A stretch of DNA of 64,000 nt from Microbispora sp. H13382 (GTDB lineage Bacteria; Actinomycetota; Actinomycetes; Streptosporangiales; Streptosporangiaceae): the NCBI RefSeq assembly GCF_014161445.1, contig NZ_JABBXA010000023.1, positions 1 to 64,000 on the forward strand. The letters run 5' to 3'. Shown here piece after piece: positions 23,922-32,424 of the stretch. Made by a program: the position numbers and the translations under genes. A model generated the notes under the pieces. It worked only from the letters and a program-made list of their open reading frames with translations. It searched no databases and was not told where the DNA came from. Positions within the stretch are counted from its first letter, which is position 1. Each line of letters begins with the position of its first letter.

Positions 23922-25000
23922 CGACGGTCCGGGTACGTCTCACGCTGATCTACTCGGGGATCTTCCTGCTCACCTCCGTGGTGCTGCTGGTCATCGTCAA
24001 CACGTTGTTGCGGCAGGCGCTGGCCTCGCGGATCGCGCGGCTTCCCGCGCCGTTGCCGGGAGGGGCACCGCCGGCCCCGGCCGCACCGATGGACAGGCCG
24101 CCGGACGCACCGTCGCCGCTGTCCGCGCTGGTGCGGGACGTGATCCACTATCAGTGGGACGTGAGCGTGCTGGCGATCGGCGTCCTGACGGTGGTGTCGG
24201 TGGTCGTGGGATGGGTGATCTCGGGACGTGTCCTGCGGCCCCTCCACCGGATCACCTCCACCGCGCAGCGGCTGTCCCTGTCCACCCTGCACGAGCGGAT
24301 CGCCCTGTCCGGGCCGCGGGACGAGCTGAAGGAGCTGGCCGACACGTTCGACGCCATGCTCGACCGGCTGGAGCGCTCGGTCGTGAGTCAGCGGCGGTTC
24401 ATCGCGAACGCCTCCCACGAGCTGCGGACCCCGCTCGCCGTGCAGCGGACGGCGATCGAGGTCGGCCTGCCCGAGGACGTCGGGGAGATCCGCGACACGC
24501 TGCTGCTCCACAACCACCGCATCGAAAGTCTCATCGACGCCCTGCTGGTCCTCTCCCAGGCCGAGCACGGGCTGGAGAGGCGGAGCCCGGTGGCGCTGGA
24601 CGAGGTCGTACGGCTGGTTCTGGCGGAAGCGGACCGCGGTGCGGTGACCGTCACGGCGCGGATGGAATGGTTCGTCGTCCCCGGAGACCCGATCCTGCTG
24701 AACCGGCTCGTCACCAACCTCGTCGACAACGCCGTGCGGTACAACCACCCCGGCGGCGACGTCGAGGTGACGCTCGCCGGGGGCGTGCTGACGGTCCGCA
24801 ACACCGGTCCCGAGGTGCCGGCCGAGCGCCTGGGCGACATCTTCGCGCCCTTCAGGCGACTGCACACCAGTCGCCGCCAGGGCGCGGGGCTCGGGCTGTC
24901 GATCGTCGCGTCGATCGCGACGGCGCACGGAGCCGCCGTACGGGCACGTCCCAACCCCGGCGGCGGCCTCGAAGTCGCCGTGACGTTCCCGGCCGGATGA
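23918..25000 (+). CDS. sensor histidine kinase (two-component)
   Basis: 360 residues. TM1 is at about 8-28 and TM2 at about 82-105, enclosing a short extracellular loop rich in Pro and Ala. Then come a HAMP linker (about 105-158), the H-box with phospho-His about 167 in ASHELRTPLAVQRT, and the ATPase domain with N-box NLVDNAVRYN, GAGLGLSIV as G-box and a Gly-rich C terminus. The GTG at 23918 overlaps the response-regulator stop (GTGA), giving stoichiometric translation. The stimulus is unknown. The neighbouring secreted peptidase is a plausible target. Confidence 0.93.
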   Translation: MTTVRVRLTLIYSGIFLLTSVVLLVIVNTLLRQALASRIARLPAPLPGGAPPAPAAPMDRPPDAPSPLSALVRDVIHYQWDVSVLAIGVLTVVSVVVGWVISGRVLRPLHRITSTAQRLSLSTLHERIALSGPRDELKELADTFDAMLDRLERSVVSQRRFIANASHELRTPLAVQRTAIEVGLPEDVGEIRDTLLLHNHRIESLIDALLVLSQAEHGLERRSPVALDEVVRLVLAEADRGAVTVTARMEWFVVPGDPILLNRLVTNLVDNAVRYNHPGGDVEVTLAGGVLTVRNTGPEVPAERLGDIFAPFRRLHTSRRQGAGLGLSIVASIATAHGAAVRARPNPGGGLEVAVTFPAG

Positions 25001-25062
25001 ATTTCCCGCGAACAGTGCGGCCGACGGGGATTGGGATCGCCCGACAGGTGCAGTAGGGGGGT

Positions 25063-26007
25063 ATGGAGATGCCGGAAGCGTCGCAGAGTGCGCGGGAGCA
25101 CCCGGACGGCGTCGAGTTGCTGCGCCGTACGCCGGGGTTGAAGGTGCTGGACGACGATGACGACGATCCCGTCCTCGTACGCGCCGACGGCGGTCCGGTG
25201 GACACCTGGCGCGAGCACTACCCGTACGACCACCGCATCGCCCGGCAGGAGTACGACCGGCACAAGCGGCTGCTGCAGATCGAGCTGCTGAAGCTGCAGT
25301 ACTGGCTGAAGGACACCGGCGGGCGCCTGGTGATCCTGTTCGAGGGACGGGACGCGGCCGGCAAGGGTGGCACCATCAAGCGCTTCATGGAGCACCTCAA
25401 CCCCCGCGGCGCCACGGTGGTGGCGCTGGAGAAGCCCAGCGAACGTGAGCGCGGCCAGTGGTACTTCCAGCGGTACGTCGAGCACCTCCCGGCGGCGGGG
25501 GAGATCGTGCTGTTCGACCGGTCCTGGTACAACCGGGCCGGGGTCGAGCGGGTCATGGGCTTCTGCACTCCGGAGGAGTACATGGAGTTCATGTACCAGG
25601 CTCCGCTGTTCGAGCGGATGCTCGTGCGCGACGGCATCCGCCTGGTCAAACTGTGGTTCTCGGTGTCGCGGGCCGAACAGCGCACCCGGTTCGTCATCCG
25701 CCAGGTGGACCCCGTGCGGCAGTGGAAGCTGTCGCCCATGGACATCGCCTCGCTGGACCTGTGGGACGAGTACACCCGGGCCAAGGAGGACATGTTCCTC
25801 AACACCGACACCGAGGACGCCCCCTGGACGATCATCAAGAGCAACGACAAGAAGCGCGGCAGGCTGGAGGCGATGCGCTACGTCCTGTCCCTGTACGACT
25901 ACGACGACAAGGACGACTCGGTGGTGGGCGAGCCGGATCCCCTGATCGTCCGGTCCGCCGCCGACATCGTGGACGAGGACAACGCCGAGCCGCTGTCGCC
26001 GTTCTGA
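25063..26007 (+). CDS. ppk2: polyphosphate kinase 2
   Basis: 314 residues, PPK2 family (P-loop kinase fold). Walker A GRDAAGKGGTIKRF lies near residue 93, the lid and FYERSW-type block appears as IVLFDRSWYNRAGVERVMG near 147, and the C-terminal KSNDKKRGRLEAMRYVL is characteristic. PPK2 enzymes use polyphosphate to phosphorylate nucleoside mono- or diphosphates (class I, GDP/ADP). An Asp-rich patch (DDDDDD) near residue 30 is unusual. It follows the histidine kinase gene by 62 bp with its own GGGGGG ribosome site. The C-terminal tail is acidic. Confidence 0.95.
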   Translation: MEMPEASQSAREHPDGVELLRRTPGLKVLDDDDDDPVLVRADGGPVDTWREHYPYDHRIARQEYDRHKRLLQIELLKLQYWLKDTGGRLVILFEGRDAAGKGGTIKRFMEHLNPRGATVVALEKPSERERGQWYFQRYVEHLPAAGEIVLFDRSWYNRAGVERVMGFCTPEEYMEFMYQAPLFERMLVRDGIRLVKLWFSVSRAEQRTRFVIRQVDPVRQWKLSPMDIASLDLWDEYTRAKEDMFLNTDTEDAPWTIIKSNDKKRGRLEAMRYVLSLYDYDDKDDSVVGEPDPLIVRSAADIVDEDNAEPLSPF

Positions 26008-26011
26008 CCCC

Positions 26012-27052
26012 TCACGCCCGCTCGGCGGTGCGATACAGGTCGCGTACGGCGTTGCCGAAGTAGGGGCCGTACATCGTGCGGTGGTCGTTGCTGTACTTGA
26101 AGCTGCTGACGGACGTCAGCGTGCCCCGGCCCGAGGCGGGGTCGAAGCCGCTGAGCCAGGGCCCGCCGCTGGCCCCCGCCGTGAGGTCGCACCGCAGGCC
26201 CTGGTCGCGGGTCTGCCCCTGCGGGTCGCCGTGCGGGACACCCGCGCAGTACAGCAGCCGCTCGCCGTCGTACGGAGGATCGGCGGGGAACCCGAAGCCG
26301 TAGGTCCGGCGGCCCCGCGGCGGGGCGAAGCCGATGGGCTGCCCGCCCACGGCGTCGGTCAGGTGCTGCCCGTCCAGGTCGTCCACGGCGACCATGCCCA
26401 CGTCGTAGTCGTCGTTGCCGGAGCGCGACCAGGGCCCGGCGACGAACATGCGCCGCGCGGGGAAGCCGCCGTACGGCTGCCGCCCCTCGTCGTATCCGGG
26501 AACGAAGGTCCAGTTCTCCGCCCAGGCCCCGGCGCCGTCCTTGACGCAGTGCCCGGCGGTGACGACCAGATCCCTGTTCGCGCTGCGGACGGCACTGGCG
26601 GAGCAGGAGAAGTCCACCCCGTTCAGCGTCAGGAACACCCTGCCGGTGGTCCTCGTCACCGAACCGCCCGCCGCCCAGCGCGTGCCGCTGGTGGTGACGG
26701 GGGGCATCGCCGCCGCCTGCCGTGTCCTGCCGGTCCCGGTCGTCCGGGTCGTCCGGGTCGTCTGGGTCGTCCCGGTCCTCGCGGCCGGCTGCGCCGCGTG
26801 GCCGGGTGCGAGAGCCGACCTGGCGGCCGGCGGCAGGGCGGCCCCGACGACGGGCGGCAGGACCGGCGGGGTGCCGCCCAGCAGCCCGACCGGGACCGCC
26901 CGCGCCATCCGCTGCGGCGTCCAGTAGATCCCGGACGCGTGCCCGGCGACGTGCTCCACGACGTCTCCGAGGGGCGGGACCTCCGGGCTGGGGGCTCCCA
27001 GGAGCCCGGCGACGAGGGCGGTGACGGCAAGCAAGGGGAGGCTCGGAGTCAT
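26012..27052 (-). CDS. secreted trypsin-like serine peptidase (S1), copy 1
   Basis: 346 residues. A signal peptide (1-19) and a pro-region of about 110 residues containing GIYWTPQRMARA precede a Thr/Arg-rich linker coded by 9-bp repeats (TTRTTRTT). The protease domain follows. The triad is readable: His168 in VVTAGHC, Asp217 in DDYDVGMVAV and Ser295 in TAGASGGPW. A paralogue with the same order of motifs is encoded directly upstream on the same strand, so the pair arose by tandem duplication. The gene converges with ppk2, only 4 bp apart. Confidence 0.9.
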   Translation of the reverse strand: MTPSLPLLAVTALVAGLLGAPSPEVPPLGDVVEHVAGHASGIYWTPQRMARAVPVGLLGGTPPVLPPVVGAALPPAARSALAPGHAAQPAARTGTTQTTRTTRTTGTGRTRQAAAMPPVTTSGTRWAAGGSVTRTTGRVFLTLNGVDFSCSASAVRSANRDLVVTAGHCVKDGAGAWAENWTFVPGYDEGRQPYGGFPARRMFVAGPWSRSGNDDYDVGMVAVDDLDGQHLTDAVGGQPIGFAPPRGRRTYGFGFPADPPYDGERLLYCAGVPHGDPQGQTRDQGLRCDLTAGASGGPWLSGFDPASGRGTLTSVSSFKYSNDHRTMYGPYFGNAVRDLYRTAERA

Positions 27053-27085
27053 GGCTCCCGAGTGTGGACCACCGTTCGTGGTCTT

Positions 27086-27098
27086 GTCGCTACTTTCC
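27086..27098. promoter_or_regulatory. 13-bp motif shared by the two protease promoters (copy 1)
   Basis: GTCGCTACTTTCC on the plus strand, 34 bp upstream of the start of protease copy 1. The identical 13 bases occur in the opposite orientation 32 bp upstream of protease copy 2. Confidence 0.5.
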
Positions 27099-27103
27099 GT
27101 GAA

Positions 27104-28216
27104 TCAGGTCAGGGCCGTCTTCTGGGCCGCGTTGTAGACCGCCTCGGCCTCGGGGCCGAAGTAGGGCCCGAACATCCAGTAGGACGCGAAGTTGTACTTG
27201 AAGCTGTTCACCGAGTTGAGCAGGCCGCCGCCGGTGCTCGGGTCGAACCTCACGAACCACGGGCCGCCGCTCGATCCGCCGGTCATGCCGCAGCTCAGTC
27301 CCTGGTCCTGGGAGCTGAGGTAGTCGTCGAACGTGCGCCCGCCGCAGTAGACCAGCGTCGACCCGTCGTACGGCGCGCCCGCGGGGTAGCCGAACGCGTA
27401 CGTCTGCCGCCCGCGCGGCTGGTTGAACGCGACGCCCTGGCCGCCGACGACGTCGGTGAGGCTCTTGCCGCCCTGCGGAGCGACGACGGCGGCGGCGAGG
27501 TCGTAGTTCATGTTCTCGCCGGAGTTCCACTGTGAGGTGGTGAGCAGGGTGGTCGCTGGCCAGGTGCCGTTGGGCCGGTCGCCCCGGTCATAGCCGGGGA
27601 CGAAGACCCAGTTGGCGTGGAAGGCGCCGTTCAGCTTCACGCAGTGGCCCGCGGTGATGACCACGCTTTTGTTGGCGCTGGTGACGGCGGTGCCCGAGCA
27701 GGAGGCGTTCCGCCCGGCGTCCGACCCGGCCGTGACCGTGAAGAACACCCTGCCCGTCGTCCTCGCGACCGTCCCGCCCGCCGTCCAGGGCGAGCCCGAG
27801 GTCCGCGACGAGACGTTCGCGGCGGCGTCGGCCGCCATGGTCCTGGCCGTGGACGTCGTGGCGCCGGACATGGTGGAGGAGGTGGGCGCGGTGGAGGAGT
27901 CGGGCACGGTGGGGGAGACGACGACGGGCCGTGTCCCGGTGCCGTCGGCGGCGGCGGAGGCGGCCGCGGCGAAGTGCCGGTCGCCGGTGCCGGGCGCGTC
28001 CAGCGGCTCGGCGGCCTCCATCCTCGCGGCGGTCCAGAACTTCTTGACCGTACGCTGCTCCGTCGTGGTGTCGGCGGCCTCGTGAACGGCGGGCCGGGGG
28101 CCGGCGGCGGCCCGGGTCACGGTCGCCGCGGCGCCGTGTGCGGCGGGGAGCATCGCCCCCGCGGCCGCGAGGGCGGGGACGGCGAGAACCGCGAGACGTC
28201 GTGTGGTGGGGTGCAT
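27104..28216 (-). CDS. secreted trypsin-like serine peptidase (S1), copy 2
   Basis: 370 residues. A signal peptide (1-29), a pro-region with KKFWTAARMEAAEPL near 58 (like the equivalent TPQRMARA region of copy 1) and a Ser/Thr-rich stretch precede the protease domain. The triad is His191 in VVITAGHC, Asp239 in NMNYDLAAAVV and Ser316 in MTGGSSGGPW. Paired cysteines Cys173/Cys192 and Cys291/Cys309 flank the active-site parts as in S1 enzymes. The catalytic halves of copy 1 and copy 2 align throughout, while pro-regions and linkers have diverged. Confidence 0.9.
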   Translation of the reverse strand: MHPTTRRLAVLAVPALAAAGAMLPAAHGAAATVTRAAAGPRPAVHEAADTTTEQRTVKKFWTAARMEAAEPLDAPGTGDRHFAAAASAAADGTGTRPVVVSPTVPDSSTAPTSSTMSGATTSTARTMAADAAANVSSRTSGSPWTAGGTVARTTGRVFFTVTAGSDAGRNASCSGTAVTSANKSVVITAGHCVKLNGAFHANWVFVPGYDRGDRPNGTWPATTLLTTSQWNSGENMNYDLAAAVVAPQGGKSLTDVVGGQGVAFNQPRGRQTYAFGYPAGAPYDGSTLVYCGGRTFDDYLSSQDQGLSCGMTGGSSGGPWFVRFDPSTGGGLLNSVNSFKYNFASYWMFGPYFGPEAEAVYNAAQKTALT

Positions 28217-28247
28217 GCCTACCTCCGGGTCGGGATGTCCTGACGCG

Positions 28248-28260
28248 GGAAAGTAGCGAC
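28248..28260. promoter_or_regulatory. 13-bp motif shared by the two protease promoters (copy 2)
   Basis: GGAAAGTAGCGAC on the plus strand, the reverse complement of the copy at 27086-27098. It lies 32 bp upstream of the ATG of protease copy 2. Confidence 0.5.
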
Positions 28261-28429
28261 GCCTTCACCCGGATTTCTCACAATCCGTCTATACGGTTAT
28301 GGGCAAATTCGGTCTTATATGTGCTGTTTTCTCCTGAGTATCGGCCGTCTCGTACCAGGGGTCGCGTCAGGACGTTTCGGGGGCCCGTGCTGATGCGAGC
28401 CCGGGGTGTGGCTTGGGGACAATGGGGGG

Positions 28430-29617
28430 ATGAGCTCCGAATCACTGCCGCAGCCCCGGTCCGTCGTCGTGCTGGGGTCCACCGGGTCCATCGGCACCCA
28501 GGCTCTCGACGTCGTCGCCAACGCTCCCGGACGGTTCCGCGTGACCGCGCTCGCCGCCGGCGGCGGCCGGGTCGACCTGCTGGCGAGGCAGGCCGCCGAC
28601 TTCGGGGCCGAGGCGGTGGCGGTCGCCGACCCGGCGGCCGTGCCGGCGCTGCGCGAGGCCCTCACGGCGGCCGGCGCGCGGCCGAGGGTGCTGGCGGGCC
28701 CGGAGGGGGTGGCGGAGGTCGCGGCGTCGCCCTGCGACGTCGTGCTCAACGGCATCACCGGGGCCCTGGGGCTGACCTCCACGCTGGCGGCGCTGGAGGC
28801 GGGCCGGGTGCTCGCGCTGGCCAACAAGGAGTCGCTGATCGTGGGCGGCCCGCTGGTCAAGCGCCTGGCCGGGCCGGGGCGGATGATCCCGGTGGACTCC
28901 GAGCACTCCGCGCTCGCCCAGTGCCTGTGGGCGGCCGGGCCCGAGGGGGCCGACCCGGCGGCCGTACGGCGGCTGGTGGTGACGGCGAGCGGCGGCCCGT
29001 TCCGCGGCAGGAAGCGGGCCGAGCTGACGGACGTCACGCCGGAGATGGCGCTGAACCACCCGACCTGGAGCATGGGCCCGGTCATCACGGTGAACTCGGC
29101 GACGCTCGTCAACAAGGGCCTGGAGGTGATCGAGGCCCATCTGCTGTTCGACATCGGCTTCGACCGGATCGAGGTGGTGGTCCACCCGCAGTCGATCATC
29201 CACTCGATGGTGGAGTTCGCCGACGGCTCGACGGTCGCGCAGGCGAGCCCGCCCGACATGCGGCTGCCGATCTCGCTCGCGCTGGCCTATCCCGAGCGGG
29301 TACCCGGCGCGGCCCGGCCGGTCGACTGGACCACCGCCCACACCTGGACCTTCGAACCGCTCGACGACGAGGCGTTCCCGTCGGTCGCGCTGGCCCGTCA
29401 CGTGGGCGCCCTGGGCGGCACGGCGCCGGCGGTCTACAACGCGGCGAACGAGGTGTGCGTGGAGGCGTTCCTGAAAGGCGCCCTGCCGTTCCTCGGCATC
29501 GTGGACACGGTGGAACGCGTGGTGGCCGCCCACACCCCCGGGCCGGCGGCGTCCGTCGAGGAGGTCCTCGCGGCGGACGCCTGGGCGAGGGTGCGGGCGG
29601 CCGAGCTGACGCGCTAG
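28430..29617 (+). CDS. dxr: 1-deoxy-D-xylulose 5-phosphate reductoisomerase
   Basis: 395 residues. The NADPH fold VLGSTGSIGTQALDVV lies near residue 11. The active-site segments are ANKESLIVGG near 129, IPVDSEHSAL near 151 (metal and substrate binding) and VVTASGGPFRG near 184, and a C-terminal helical domain follows. It makes 2-C-methyl-D-erythritol 4-phosphate, the committed step of the MEP isoprenoid route. ATG 28430 is the usual family start; a GTG eight codons upstream is also open. ispG, a later enzyme of the same route, follows at 31.1 kb, separated by a gene on the other strand. Confidence 0.97.
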   Translation: MSSESLPQPRSVVVLGSTGSIGTQALDVVANAPGRFRVTALAAGGGRVDLLARQAADFGAEAVAVADPAAVPALREALTAAGARPRVLAGPEGVAEVAASPCDVVLNGITGALGLTSTLAALEAGRVLALANKESLIVGGPLVKRLAGPGRMIPVDSEHSALAQCLWAAGPEGADPAAVRRLVVTASGGPFRGRKRAELTDVTPEMALNHPTWSMGPVITVNSATLVNKGLEVIEAHLLFDIGFDRIEVVVHPQSIIHSMVEFADGSTVAQASPPDMRLPISLALAYPERVPGAARPVDWTTAHTWTFEPLDDEAFPSVALARHVGALGGTAPAVYNAANEVCVEAFLKGALPFLGIVDTVERVVAAHTPGPAASVEEVLAADAWARVRAAELTR

Positions 29618-29667
29618 GCACCCCTGGCGCGACCCGGGTCAGGCGGGCCGCGCCACGGGCGGGCGGG

Positions 29668-30801
29668 TCAGGCCGCCGAGCAGGACAGCGACGGGGTGCC
29701 GCTGCTCGAACCGTTGGCCAGGAAGCCGAACGTGGTCGAGGCGCCGGCGCCCAGGCTGCCGTTGTAGTTCACGTTCTTCACACTGACGTTGCTGCCGGAC
29801 TGGCTGAGCGTGCCGTTCCAGACCTGTGTGATGGTGCCGCCGCTCGGCTGGGACCAGCTCACCGTCCAGCTGCCGATGGACGAGGACCCGGCCTTCACCG
29901 TCACCTCACCCTGGAAGCCGCCGCCCCAGGAGTTGGTGACCTTGTAGGTGGCCGAGCAGCCGCCGGGGCCGCCGGAGGTCGGGCTGGCCGAGGGGCTGAC
30001 CCTCGGGCTCGGCGAGGTGTTGGGCGAGGTGCCGGGGGACGGGGAGACGGGCGGGGTGGGGCTCGGGCTGGTGTTCGGGATGCCGACGCCGGTCACCTCG
30101 CCGTTGCCGCCGTCGAAGACGACGTCGGAGCAGCTGTAGAACGTCTCGTTGCTGTCCGAGCGCTGCCACACGGTGTAGATGATGTGGCGGCCGCTCTTAC
30201 CGGAAGGCAGGCGGGCGTTCCAGTAGTAGTGGCCGTCCTCGGTGCCCACCGAGCCGAGGCTCGGCGGGTTGGTGACGCTGTCGAACGGCGTCGACTCCAG
30301 GTCGCTCCAGGCCAGCGGGCGGGTCGGGCTCCAGGAGTCCTTGGTGACGTACGACCGGAACGTGCCGGGGTGCGCGGCCCACATGTTGTACTTGAACTGG
30401 ATGCTCGCCCCGGACGTCAGGTGGGTGACCGGCCAGTCGTTGCGGGCGAGGTCGAAACCGCTGAAGTCGTAGACGATCGCGCCGCCGCTGCACAGCTGCC
30501 CGTCCGGGATGAAGCCGGACATCCGGCCCGCGCCGTCCGAGCGGAGCACGGCGAACCAGTTGTACAGCGCGTTGGTCCCGCCCTTGGCGACCGCGGCCGC
30601 GCAGGCGGGGTTCTTCGGCTGGATGGCACCGCTCGAAGTAGTGCCGTCCTTCCAGCACAGGTAGGTGCGGCTGCCGGGCACCATCGGGGCGCCGTGCGCG
30701 GACGCCGGGGAGGCGAGCACGACGGCGGACACGAGGGCGGACAGTGCGGCGACGATCAGCCCGATCGTCGTCTTCGTTACTCTTCTTCGTGGTCTACCCA
30801 C
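29668..30801 (-). CDS. secreted AA10 lytic polysaccharide monooxygenase with C-terminal CBM2
   Basis: 377 residues. The signal peptide ends in SPASA just before His36, whose amino group and side chain form the copper histidine brace together with His144 (WAAHPGTF). Phe221 (ETFYSCSD) is the axial residue. The AA10 domain (36-230) is linked by a Pro/Ser/Thr-rich spacer (about 242-275) to a CBM2 (about 279-377, bounded by CSATY and SLSCSAA). The enzyme oxidatively cleaves cellulose or chitin; CBM2 favours cellulose. The GTG at 30801 has AAAGGG as ribosome site. A CebR-like GAGAGCGCTCAC box lies 117 bp upstream. Confidence 0.95.
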   Translation of the reverse strand: MGRPRRRVTKTTIGLIVAALSALVSAVVLASPASAHGAPMVPGSRTYLCWKDGTTSSGAIQPKNPACAAAVAKGGTNALYNWFAVLRSDGAGRMSGFIPDGQLCSGGAIVYDFSGFDLARNDWPVTHLTSGASIQFKYNMWAAHPGTFRSYVTKDSWSPTRPLAWSDLESTPFDSVTNPPSLGSVGTEDGHYYWNARLPSGKSGRHIIYTVWQRSDSNETFYSCSDVVFDGGNGEVTGVGIPNTSPSPTPPVSPSPGTSPNTSPSPRVSPSASPTSGGPGGCSATYKVTNSWGGGFQGEVTVKAGSSSIGSWTVSWSQPSGGTITQVWNGTLSQSGSNVSVKNVNYNGSLGAGASTTFGFLANGSSSGTPSLSCSAA

Positions 30802-31136
30802 GGGCTACCCTTTCGCGTGGTCATGGCTGCCGCACTCGTGGTGCAGCACGGCACCGCCGACGGCGCGAGCACGTCGGCCCGGGGGACAGCCTTTGACACA
30901 AACCGGCCAGATGGTGCGAGAGCGCTCACGCTGTTCGGACTGTAGGTCGGCCCCGGCCGTCTGCCCACCCCGCCCGCGAGCACGGTGCCGATAGGCGCAG
31001 GTCGAGCCGGTTTCTTCCGTGACGGGTCATGAAACCTTCATTCCTCGTGAAAGGTTTCGGGCCGTCCGGCCTCACGGCACTCCTTAGACTGGGAGGGCCC
31101 CCCACCGGGCGTCGCCTATCACAACAAGGTGCAGAA
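30802..31136. other. intergenic region between the LPMO and ispG genes
   Basis: 335 bp of divergent promoter region without a credible gene. It contains a LacI/CebR-like dyad at 30918-30929, and AAGGTGCAGAA just before the ispG start as ribosome site. GAAACCTTCATTCCTCGTGAAAGGTTTC near 31030-31057 forms a dyad with GAAACCTT and AAGGTTTC arms. The rest shows nothing I can interpret. Confidence 0.6.
30918..30929. promoter_or_regulatory. CebR/LacI-type operator candidate
   Basis: GAGAGCGCTCAC, with the palindromic core GAGCGCTC. The cellobiose repressor CebR of actinomycetes binds a 14-bp site containing GGGAGCGCTCCC. This differs at two positions in each half or less and stands upstream of a cellulose-directed enzyme gene. 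Confidence 0.55.
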
Positions 31137-32303
31137 ATGTCTGTTGATCTCGGGATTCCCGCCGTACGGACCCAGCCGATCGCCAAGCGGCGGGTGTCGC
31201 GTCAGATCATGGTCGGTTCGGTCCCCGTCGGCGGGGACGCGCCGGTCTCGGTGCAGTCCATGACCACCACGCTGACCGCCGACGTCAACGCCACCCTCCA
31301 GCAGATCGCGGAGCTCACCGCGTCGGGCTGCCAGATCGTCCGTGTCGCGGTCCCGTCGCAGGACGACGCCGACGCGCTGCCGGCCATCGCGAGGAAATCC
31401 AAGATCCCCGTCATCGCCGACATCCATTTCCAGCCCAAATACGTGTTCGCGGCGATCGACGCCGGATGCGCCGCGGTCCGGGTGAACCCGGGGAACATCA
31501 AGAAGTTCGACGACAAGGTCGGCGAGATCGCCCGCGCCGCCTCCGACGCCGGTGTGCCGATCAGGATCGGCGTCAACGCCGGCTCCCTCGACCCGCGCCT
31601 GCTGCAGAAGTACGGCAAGGCCACTCCCGAGGCGCTGGTGGAGTCGGCGCTGTGGGAGTGCTCCCTGTTCGAGGAGCACGGCTTCCGCGACATCAAGATC
31701 TCGGTCAAGCACAACGACCCGGTCGTCATGATCCAGGCCTACCGGCTGCTCGCCCAGCGCTGCGACTACCCCCTGCACCTCGGCGTGACCGAGGCGGGGC
31801 CGGCGTTCCAGGGCACGATCAAGTCCGCGGTGGCGTTCGGCGCGCTGCTGGCCGAGGGCATCGGCGACACCATCCGGGTGTCGCTGTCGGCGCCTCCGGT
31901 CGAGGAGGTCAAGGTCGGCAATCAGATCCTCGAGTCGCTGGGCCTGCGCGAGCGCGGCCTGGAGATCGTCTCCTGCCCCTCCTGCGGCCGGGCCCAGGTG
32001 GATGTGTACACCCTGGCCGAGCAGGTGCAGGCCGGGCTGACCGGGCTCAAGGTCCCGCTGCGCGTGGCCGTCATGGGCTGTGTCGTCAACGGCCCCGGGG
32101 AGGCCCGGGAGGCCGACCTCGGCGTCGCCTCCGGCAACGGCAAGGGCCAGATCTTCGTGAAGGGCGAGGTCATCAAGACGGTCCCCGAGTCGCAGATCGT
32201 CGAGACCCTCATCGAGGAGGCCCTGCGCCTCGCCGAGGAGATGGGCGTCGACGTGGACCTCGACGAGGACGAGGCCGCCGGCCCGGAGGTCGTCGTCCGC
32301 TGA
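31137..32303 (+). CDS. ispG: 4-hydroxy-3-methylbut-2-en-1-yl diphosphate synthase
   Basis: 388 residues, the bacterial two-domain IspG (GcpE). The TIM-barrel part shows VGGDAPVSVQSMTTTLT near 30 and NPGNIKKFDDKV near 120. The [4Fe-4S] domain has the cysteines of SCPSCGRAQVDVYTLA near 280 and GCVVNGPGEA near 317. It reductively converts MEcPP to HMBPP in the MEP route. ATG 31137 follows AAGGTG; the longer frame to 31029 has no family support. In many actinobacteria dxr, rseP and ispG are adjacent. Here rseP is missing from that place. Confidence 0.97.
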   Translation: MSVDLGIPAVRTQPIAKRRVSRQIMVGSVPVGGDAPVSVQSMTTTLTADVNATLQQIAELTASGCQIVRVAVPSQDDADALPAIARKSKIPVIADIHFQPKYVFAAIDAGCAAVRVNPGNIKKFDDKVGEIARAASDAGVPIRIGVNAGSLDPRLLQKYGKATPEALVESALWECSLFEEHGFRDIKISVKHNDPVVMIQAYRLLAQRCDYPLHLGVTEAGPAFQGTIKSAVAFGALLAEGIGDTIRVSLSAPPVEEVKVGNQILESLGLRERGLEIVSCPSCGRAQVDVYTLAEQVQAGLTGLKVPLRVAVMGCVVNGPGEAREADLGVASGNGKGQIFVKGEVIKTVPESQIVETLIEEALRLAEEMGVDVDLDEDEAAGPEVVVR

Positions 32304-32397
32304 CCTCGGGCGTGTTACATCAAGCAATGCTCTGACTACACAATGGCAATGATCGGGTAGTACGGCCCGTACCCCGCCGATCACGCCGCGAAGCTGT

Positions 32398-32421
32398 CCT
32401 CTGCCGTAAAGGGAGCAGAGG
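32398..32421 (+). promoter_or_regulatory. hairpin covering the ribosome site of the alpha/beta hydrolase gene
   Basis: CCTCTGC (32398-32404) and GCAGAGG (32415-32421) form a 7-bp stem with a 10-nt loop. The 3' arm contains the AGAGG ribosome site that precedes the GTG at 32425, so folding would hide it. Confidence 0.45.
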
Positions 32422-32424
32422 AGC

